In this document: positions 5,691 to 9,424 of the stretch, piece after piece | Position numbering within the stretch: position 1 is the stretch's first letter | Layout: the number at the start of each line of letters is the position of its first letter | From: Candidatus Woesearchaeota archaeon UBA119 | GTDB lineage: Archaea > Nanobdellota > Nanobdellia > Woesearchaeales > UBA119 | Direction: 5' to 3' | Length of the DNA stretch: 9,424 nucleotides | Assembly: GCA_002505945.1 (NCBI GenBank) | Contig: DAWM01000056.1 | Location: forward strand, 1-9,424 | Position numbers and translations under genes: made by a program | Notes under the pieces: generated by a model | The model's database searches: none | Seen by the model: the letters and a program-made list of their open reading frames with translations, nothing else | What the model was told of the DNA's origin: nothing

Positions 5691-6722
5691 ATGAAAATCA
5701 CTAAATCCAATCTTAAGCAGGGTATAATGAAGATTCTTCCAGAGACAAGGGAAGACCTCCTGGATATCTATAAGGTCGTGGAAACAGGGGATATTGTTAG
5801 TGGAACTACTACTCGGAAAATAAAGATAGGGGATGAAGATTCAACCAAAAGCGTGAAGAAAAGTTTTTTTATTGATTTGGAGGTAGAAAAGAAAGAGTTA
5901 GAGAAAGAGCCGATGGGCTTGAAGCTTATTGGGAAAATCTCTTCCCAAAAAGAGGAGATCCCCCTGGGAAGTTATCATTCCTTAAATATCTCCCCGAATG
6001 ATGAGCTGACGATTAAGAAGGAAAGATGGAAGAATTTTCAGGTGGAAAGAATAAAGAAATCTGAGCAGAGATTGGATTATAAGGTATTAGTGGTAATATT
6101 TGATAGGGAGGAAGCGGTCTTGGCTGTTCTCACTCATTCTGGTTATGAGGTTATTGCTAAGTTGAAGGGGCAGGTAACTAAGAAAGCGGTTGAAGAGAAA
6201 GGGGAGAACTTTTACAAGAGCATTGCTGATGTGATTGAACAAAAGGCAAAACAGCTTAAGGTAGATCATGTTCTATGTGCGAGTCCTGGGTTCTATAATG
6301 ATGAATTGAAAAAAGAGTTGGAGCCGAGACAGATTAACAGCAAGGTTATATTTTCTCATGCTTCAAATCCCGGTGAGAGAGGGGTCGCAGAGGTGGTAAA
6401 GCGGGATGAGGTTAAAGCAGTACTGAAGGAGCAGAAGCTCAATGAGGAGAATACTTTGCTTCAAAGCCTTCTTGGCAATATCTCTAAGAACCAAAAGTTT
6501 GCCTATGGCTTGAAGGATGTGCTTGAAAAAGCCCAGATGGGTGCTGTTGACAAGCTTCTGATAAATGAAGACAAGGTTTTTTCAGAAGAGAAATCAAAGG
6601 AGATTGAGCAAATAATAACCCTCGTTGAGCAAACAAAAGGAGAGGTACATATTATAGAATCAGAGGAACCCCAACGGATCTTAAATTCTTTGGGAGGAAT
6701 AGGAGCAATCCTCAGGTATTAG
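5691..6722 (+). CDS. pelA: Pelota (aPelota), mRNA surveillance and ribosome rescue factor
   Basis: Archaeal pelota is the eRF1-like factor that enters the A site of stalled ribosomes with aEF1A and, with ABCE1, splits them. The 343 residues show three domains. An Sm-like N-terminal domain (about 1-125) starts MKITKSNLKQGIMKILPETR and contains GSYHSLNISP. The central eRF1-like domain (about 128-235) has DYKVLVVIFDREEAVL and VLCASPGFYNDEL and no GGQ motif, which separates pelota from aRF1. The C-terminal domain (about 236-343) has NEENTLLQSLLGNIS, FAYGLKDV, GAVDKLLI and the terminal LGGIGAILRY. The ATG at 5691 is chosen over one at 5625, because the family begins MKI and the earlier start would overlap the upstream gene. 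It ends 1 bp from the convergent gene's stop. Identity is very secure. Confidence 0.96.
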   Translation: MKITKSNLKQGIMKILPETREDLLDIYKVVETGDIVSGTTTRKIKIGDEDSTKSVKKSFFIDLEVEKKELEKEPMGLKLIGKISSQKEEIPLGSYHSLNISPNDELTIKKERWKNFQVERIKKSEQRLDYKVLVVIFDREEAVLAVLTHSGYEVIAKLKGQVTKKAVEEKGENFYKSIADVIEQKAKQLKVDHVLCASPGFYNDELKKELEPRQINSKVIFSHASNPGERGVAEVVKRDEVKAVLKEQKLNEENTLLQSLLGNISKNQKFAYGLKDVLEKAQMGAVDKLLINEDKVFSEEKSKEIEQIITLVEQTKGEVHIIESEEPQRILNSLGGIGAILRY

Positions 6723-6723
6723 T

Positions 6724-7437
6724 TTACTTCTCAAGCTTAGTATAGAAGAAATATGCAGCAGTTAGACCTATTGCTAATGATAAGAACAAGGAGAATACAG
6801 CAGGCAGGAGAAAAATAGAGAAAGAGATTCCAATGGATATTGCCAGCAGGAAAATAAACCATGTCCTTGACCAGAAGGCGAGGTAGAAGGCATCGCTTTC
6901 TGGTGGCAAAGGAATAAGGAAGTATACAAGGAACAAGGCATTTACAAGGGCCATTTTTGCTAGGAATATGTTGTTGGGAAGCAAGCCGGATAGTCCTTTA
7001 GAGATAATTAAGAGGGCGAGTGTGGCGCCCCATCCAGCTATAGAAACTAAGGAGTACTTTAATCTTACTTTGAGATATGGATAACTGCCCAGATGCATCT
7101 CTGGTTTTTCTTTGAGTCTTGTGCCTCCAGGCACGAAAAGATAAGCGTGGCCGTCAAACAGAAAAGCAGTGAATATGCCTGCGAAAAGCCCATAGGGATT
7201 GCTCTTAAACTCTGTTTCAAATCCAAGTTTAAACCCTACAATCTTTTGTATGAATACCCTGATTACAAGTGCGAAGAAGACAGCTAGACAGCATAGACAG
7301 AAATTCCTTATCCAGTACTCATCTATGCCTACTGTAGCCCTACCATCGTTGAAGCCAATGGCTAGCCCTATCAACAGCGTTACAAGCAGCAGAGTCCTTA
7401 TCTCTTTTCCAGGAAAACTAAGCCTGTTTAAAAACAT
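6724..7437 (-). CDS. Site-2 protease (M50)-related membrane protein lacking the HExxH motif
   Basis: This 237-residue protein has about seven hydrophobic segments (roughly 16-30, 44-66, 84-104, 128-146, 160-178, 193-212, 213-232). Its order of elements matches the short archaeal M50 (S2P-like) proteins. KEIRTLLLV near the start is followed by a helix ending in VFIQKIVGFKLG, where active members have HELAHKxVAxxYG. Next comes the FKSNPYGLFAGIFTAFLF block, then KYSLVSIAGWGATLALL (family: SLAGPLTN) and VNALFLVYFLIPLPPESDAF (family: NLxPxPPLDG). The zinc-binding HExxH is replaced by RVFIQ, and the LDG by ESDA, which keeps one Asp. Intramembrane proteolysis is therefore very unlikely. A substrate-binding or regulatory pseudoprotease is the best reading. 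The family link is inferred from pattern only. It is tail to tail with pelota and divergent from the pilin-like genes. Confidence 0.6.
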   Translation of the reverse strand: MFLNRLSFPGKEIRTLLLVTLLIGLAIGFNDGRATVGIDEYWIRNFCLCCLAVFFALVIRVFIQKIVGFKLGFETEFKSNPYGLFAGIFTAFLFDGHAYLFVPGGTRLKEKPEMHLGSYPYLKVRLKYSLVSIAGWGATLALLIISKGLSGLLPNNIFLAKMALVNALFLVYFLIPLPPESDAFYLAFWSRTWFIFLLAISIGISFSIFLLPAVFSLFLSLAIGLTAAYFFYTKLEK

Positions 7438-7458
7438 GGTAATCTTTATATGGCTAGG

Positions 7459-7470
7459 TATTTAAAAAGA
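7459..7470 (-). promoter_or_regulatory. TATA element of the M50-like gene
   Basis: On the minus strand this reads TCTTTTTAAATA, about 28 bp before the ATG at 7437, again predicting a leaderless or near-leaderless transcript. No Shine-Dalgarno motif precedes that ATG. Confidence 0.45.
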
Positions 7471-7503
7471 TTTTGAATATTTTAGATGGACTTATTTGCA
7501 AAA

Positions 7504-7520
7504 CAAAAAACTTTATATAT
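7504..7520 (+). promoter_or_regulatory. Strong BRE plus TATA promoter of the pilin-like genes
   Basis: CAAAAAAC (7504-7511) followed by TTTATATAT (7512-7520) is among the best BRE-TATA matches in the window. It predicts transcription from about 7542 and a leader of about 40 nt, one of the few leadered mRNAs here. The leader ends in a good Shine-Dalgarno site, so this gene is probably well expressed. Confidence 0.65.
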
Positions 7521-7569
7521 TAGCGTTACAATAGACTAAATTAATATACTTTTGTCAATATTAAATATT

Positions 7570-7575
7570 GAGGTG
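7570..7575 (+). promoter_or_regulatory. Shine-Dalgarno site fixing the start of the first pilin-like gene
   Basis: GAGGTG lies six bases before the ATG at 7582 and matches the archaeal 16S 3' end well. It favours this ATG over the in-frame TTG at 7552, which would add ten residues ahead of the Lys-rich signal region. Confidence 0.75.
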
Positions 7576-7581
7576 GCGATT

Positions 7582-8139
7582 ATGAAAAAGCTAAGGAAAA
7601 TGAACAAGAAAGGAGCAATTGAGATGTCCATTAACACCATTGTTATATTACTGCTTGCTCTTGCTATGCTCGGAGTCGGGATGTTTGTTATTAACAAAAT
7701 TAGATCGCAGGTAGACCTTTTTGAGGACCAATATGATGTAGAACAACAAAAGAAAGATCAATTGAGTAGAGATCTTGAAAGCATGGGTAGTAATTTTTTA
7801 ATTGAGACAACCGAGATAAACATGAGGGTGAATGAAGAGTTAGAGAATTATTACGCATTGAAAAATGTGCTTAATGAGAAGAAGGAATTCACAATTAATT
7901 CGGGATGTATTGGTGGGATAGATACGGGATCAGACATACTACAAAAAATTAAAATAGAACATATCTCTAAGACAAAGATAGGCCCTGGAGAAACAAAGGT
8001 CCAGAGGTTCTGGGTTGATCCTGATCCAAGTGCTGAGCCTTCCTACTATGAATGTGAAATAAATGTTACTTATACAGATGATACTGGAGGGGATATAGAA
8101 TATTCTTCTCAGAATTTCAATCTGAATCTTAAACCATAA
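7582..8139 (+). CDS. Pilin-like secreted/membrane-anchored protein, first of a tandem pair
   Basis: This 185-residue protein starts with a basic leader, MKKLRKMNKKG, followed by AIEMSINTIVILLLALAML and a single hydrophobic helix to about residue 38. That layout resembles archaeal type IV pilin or class III signal peptides, with KKG as a possible prepilin-peptidase cleavage region and a Glu shortly after it. Residues 39-100 look helical and charged. From about 101 the protein is beta-rich, with two cysteines (C109, C158) that could form a disulphide, and a sequon NVT at 161. The stretch PGETKVQRFWVDPDP followed by YYECEINVTY aligns with the second protein. An alternative is a simple N-terminally anchored surface protein that is not processed. 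No assembly ATPase or prepilin peptidase lies in the window, so pilus formation is unproven. Confidence 0.7.
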   Translation: MKKLRKMNKKGAIEMSINTIVILLLALAMLGVGMFVINKIRSQVDLFEDQYDVEQQKKDQLSRDLESMGSNFLIETTEINMRVNEELENYYALKNVLNEKKEFTINSGCIGGIDTGSDILQKIKIEHISKTKIGPGETKVQRFWVDPDPSAEPSYYECEINVTYTDDTGGDIEYSSQNFNLNLKP

Positions 8140-8157
8140 ATTTTATTTTATTTTTCC
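8140..8157 (+). terminator. T-rich tract between the pilin-like genes (terminator or TATA)
   Basis: The 27-bp gap between the two pilin-like genes begins with ATTTTATTTTATTTTTCC. It could end a share of the first transcripts. Equally, TTTTATTTTA at 8141-8150 is about 22 bp before the ATG at 8167 and could act as a poor TATA element for a leaderless second gene. The sequence alone does not decide. Confidence 0.35.
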
Positions 8158-8166
8158 TGAAGAAAA

Positions 8167-8685
8167 ATGGAAAAAAAAGGAATGGAGCTTGCAATCAATA
8201 CCATAGTAATACTAATACTTGGCATTGCTATACTTGGTATTGTTATTGGTTTGGTAAATAAATTTGGTAAACAAGGGATGGATGCAATCAAAGTGACTGA
8301 AGAACAAAAGGATAGATTGGTTACAGACGCTCGTTGCCAATCTTCGCTTGAAGGTTCTGGTCTCTGTGTTTATCCAAAAGTTAATGAAGTGGCTAGAGGG
8401 GAAGCTGCACCGTTTCTTGTTTGGGTTTCTAATAATTATAGAGAAGAGGTTAAGGAAATAGTGATTACTTCAACTTCAACTACTTCAGAATGTCAAGATT
8501 TGAAAGGCATTAATTTTGAAGACGGAGAAGTGGTATTGGATGAGAAGATAAAACCCGGAGTCAAGGCCAAACGCTATCCTGCTTTTGTTAATCCTGATGC
8601 AGGAACATGTTCCTTTAAAGTAGAAGTAAGAGATTCTGATAATAATGTTGTAGCAACTGAAACCTTTTTTCTGAAAACCAAGTAG
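8167..8685 (+). CDS. Pilin-like secreted/membrane-anchored protein, second of a tandem pair
   Basis: This 172-residue protein begins MEKKGMELAINTIVILILGI, sharing INTIVIL with the preceding gene product, with one hydrophobic helix at about residues 9-30 behind a short KKG leader. The rest is predicted outside the cell. It carries four cysteines (57, 67, 109, 148). C109 and C148 match the two cysteines of its neighbour, and C57/C67 form an extra close pair. The C-terminal domain has PFLVWVSNN (82-90), IKPGVKAKRYPAFVNPDAG (128-146) and SFKVEVRDSDNN (149-160), a beta-sandwich-like pattern. The ribosome-binding site is weak, and another ATG at 8182 would remove the KKG, so 8167 is preferred. It ends 4 bp from the convergent methyltransferase gene. 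The exact function is unknown; pilin-like surface protein is the best description. Confidence 0.68.
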   Translation: MEKKGMELAINTIVILILGIAILGIVIGLVNKFGKQGMDAIKVTEEQKDRLVTDARCQSSLEGSGLCVYPKVNEVARGEAAPFLVWVSNNYREEVKEIVITSTSTTSECQDLKGINFEDGEVVLDEKIKPGVKAKRYPAFVNPDAGTCSFKVEVRDSDNNVVATETFFLKTK

Positions 8686-8689
8686 GTAA

Positions 8690-9316
8690 TTACTCCGGCT
8701 TTCTGCAGAAAACATCTATCCAGTTATTGTCGAAATCATATTCGTTGTGATACTTAACAATCTCGAATCCTGTTTCTTCTAATAGCTGGATTAATTCATT
8801 TAATTGATAGAAATAAGCAGTTAAAGGGTTCTGATAGAACCTCTTAATCCAGAGCTCTTGCTGACCTTCGCCTTCAAGCATGCTCACAAAAACAATGCCT
8901 CCTGGTTTGAGCCATTTTAGAAACTTAGCAAAGATCTCCTTTACCTCTTCCTTGGGAATGTGAAGCAAAGCAGCATTGCACCATATACCTGAGAATGAAT
9001 CTTCATCAAAATCCTTATCGGTAAAATCAGCAACCTCAAACTTACCTTTAGGCACTAACTTCTTAGCAACCTTTATCATCTCTTCAGAGAAATCAATGCC
9101 AAGAACATCATAGCCCTCTTCCATAAGGTATTCAACATCCCTGCCAGGACCGCATCCCACATCAAGAATCTTTATTTCAGACTTATCTTCTTTTGGCAGG
9201 AGAGAACAGAATTCTGAGAGTTGATACTGAAGCGGATTATGGAAGTTTGCAGCAGCGTATTTGTCCGCGAACTCTTCATATTCCTTCTTCACTTTTTCTA
9301 TTTGCGAGGATTCCAT
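8690..9316 (-). CDS. Class I SAM-dependent methyltransferase
   Basis: This 208-residue Rossmann-fold methyltransferase transfers a methyl group from SAM to an unknown acceptor. Motif I is ILDVGCGPGRD (50-60). VLGIDFSEEM (71-80) carries the acidic residue (Asp75) that would bind the SAM ribose. VADFTDKDF (95-103) is the motif II region, and IWCNAALLHIPKEEV (111-125) and LKPGG (136-140) are the usual later blocks of the Methyltransf_11/25 type. The C-terminal ELIQLLEETGFEIVKYHNEY is also typical. The ATG at 9316 is chosen over a TTG at 9331. I see no good Shine-Dalgarno site, and only a weak TATA candidate near 9346-9353. The substrate cannot be told from sequence; small-molecule methylation is common in this subfamily. 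It converges on the pilin-like gene and seems unrelated to it. Confidence 0.9.
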   Translation of the reverse strand: MESSQIEKVKKEYEEFADKYAAANFHNPLQYQLSEFCSLLPKEDKSEIKILDVGCGPGRDVEYLMEEGYDVLGIDFSEEMIKVAKKLVPKGKFEVADFTDKDFDEDSFSGIWCNAALLHIPKEEVKEIFAKFLKWLKPGGIVFVSMLEGEGQQELWIKRFYQNPLTAYFYQLNELIQLLEETGFEIVKYHNEYDFDNNWIDVFCRKPE

Positions 9317-9355
9317 GAAAATGAAAAGCAATAGTTATCTCTGATACCTCTTATG

Positions 9356-9378
9356 CACAAAAATTCACATTTTTTGTG
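9356..9378. repeat. 8-bp inverted repeat with 7-nt loop
   Basis: CACAAAAA at 9356-9363 pairs perfectly with TTTTTGTG at 9371-9378 around the loop TTCACAT. It lies between the methyltransferase start and the GC-rich double hairpin. It could be a protein-binding palindrome, part of a transcript terminator, or sequence flanking a mobile-element end. Confidence 0.55.
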
Positions 9379-9379
9379 T

Positions 9380-9414
9380 GGGGTTTAACACCCCGCCCAT
9401 CAGGGCGAATTTTT
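9380..9414 (-). mobile_element. GC-rich double hairpin resembling an IS200/IS605 (IS1341) right end
   Basis: On the plus strand GGGGT-TTAAC-ACCCC (9380-9394) is followed at once by CGCCC-ATCA-GGGCG (9394-9407) and then AATTTTT. On the minus strand this reads ATTCGCCCTGATGGGCGGGG followed by TGTTAAA. That pattern (GCCC hairpin, GGGG, then a GTCAA-like end) is the one I associate with the 3' end of TnpB elements and their omegaRNA. If so, the element and tnpB lie beyond the window on the minus strand. A plain hairpin-plus-T-run transcription terminator on the plus strand is the main alternative. Confidence 0.4.
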
Positions 9415-9424
9415 GGCATCCTAA

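Noticed and set aside
7552..7581. TTG start for the first pilin-like gene
   Set aside because: The GAGGTG Shine-Dalgarno site six bases before the ATG at 7582, and the normal Lys-rich leader from there, decide for the ATG.
9317..9331. TTG start for the methyltransferase
   Set aside because: It adds only MLFIF before a good ATG, and there is no ribosome-binding site for it.
1..9424. CRISPR array, toxin-antitoxin pair or defence cassette
   Set aside because: No regularly spaced repeats and no nuclease, toxin, reverse transcriptase or NTPase defence genes were seen. The only mobile-element hint is the hairpin at the right edge.

Overview
The window is a piece of an AT-rich archaeal chromosome, most likely from a DPANN lineage of the Woesearchaeota/Pacearchaeota/Nanoarchaeota kind. 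The evidence is a complete transcription factor B, a complete pelota (aPelota) gene, BRE/TATA-type promoters about 26 bp upstream of several starts with little or no leader, oligo-T stretches after genes, and two small pilin-like secreted proteins. The lineage is an inference from gene style. No rRNA or tRNA is present to fix it.

Layout. 1-710 (+) is the 3' part of a threonyl-tRNA synthetase gene, followed by a T-rich terminator. 725-1360 (-) is an unrecognised three-helix membrane protein. Divergent from it, 1449-1787 (+) is a small, very acidic putative lipoprotein. 1815-2738 (-) is TFB. A 206-bp promoter region separates TFB from a DJ-1/PfpI-family gene (2945-3463, +). That is followed by a 710-residue membrane protein (3509-5641, +) with a spermidine-synthase-like core lying between two groups of helices, and by pelota (5691-6722, +). 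6724-7437 (-) is a membrane protein related to site-2 proteases (M50), ending 1 bp from the pelota stop. From a strong divergent promoter region, two tandem pilin-like genes run at 7582-8139 and 8167-8685 (+). A class I SAM methyltransferase (8690-9316, -) ends 4 bp from the second one. The last ~70 bp hold three adjacent inverted repeats, including a GC-rich double hairpin that resembles the right end of an IS200/IS605 (IS1341/TnpB) element whose body would lie beyond the window.

How the genes fit together. Three genes are information-processing housekeeping: ThrRS (charging), TFB (transcription initiation) and pelota (rescue of stalled ribosomes). The rest is cell-surface or membrane material. 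Two features stand out. Both membrane proteins that belong to enzyme families, the spermidine-synthase-like protein and the M50-like protein, have lost the residues that define catalysis, so they look like pseudoenzymes kept as full-length open frames. The two pilin-like proteins are diverged tandem paralogs that share an N-terminal INTIVIL helix and a C-terminal beta-rich domain with an equivalently placed cysteine pair. No complete mobile element, CRISPR array, tRNA or rRNA is visible.
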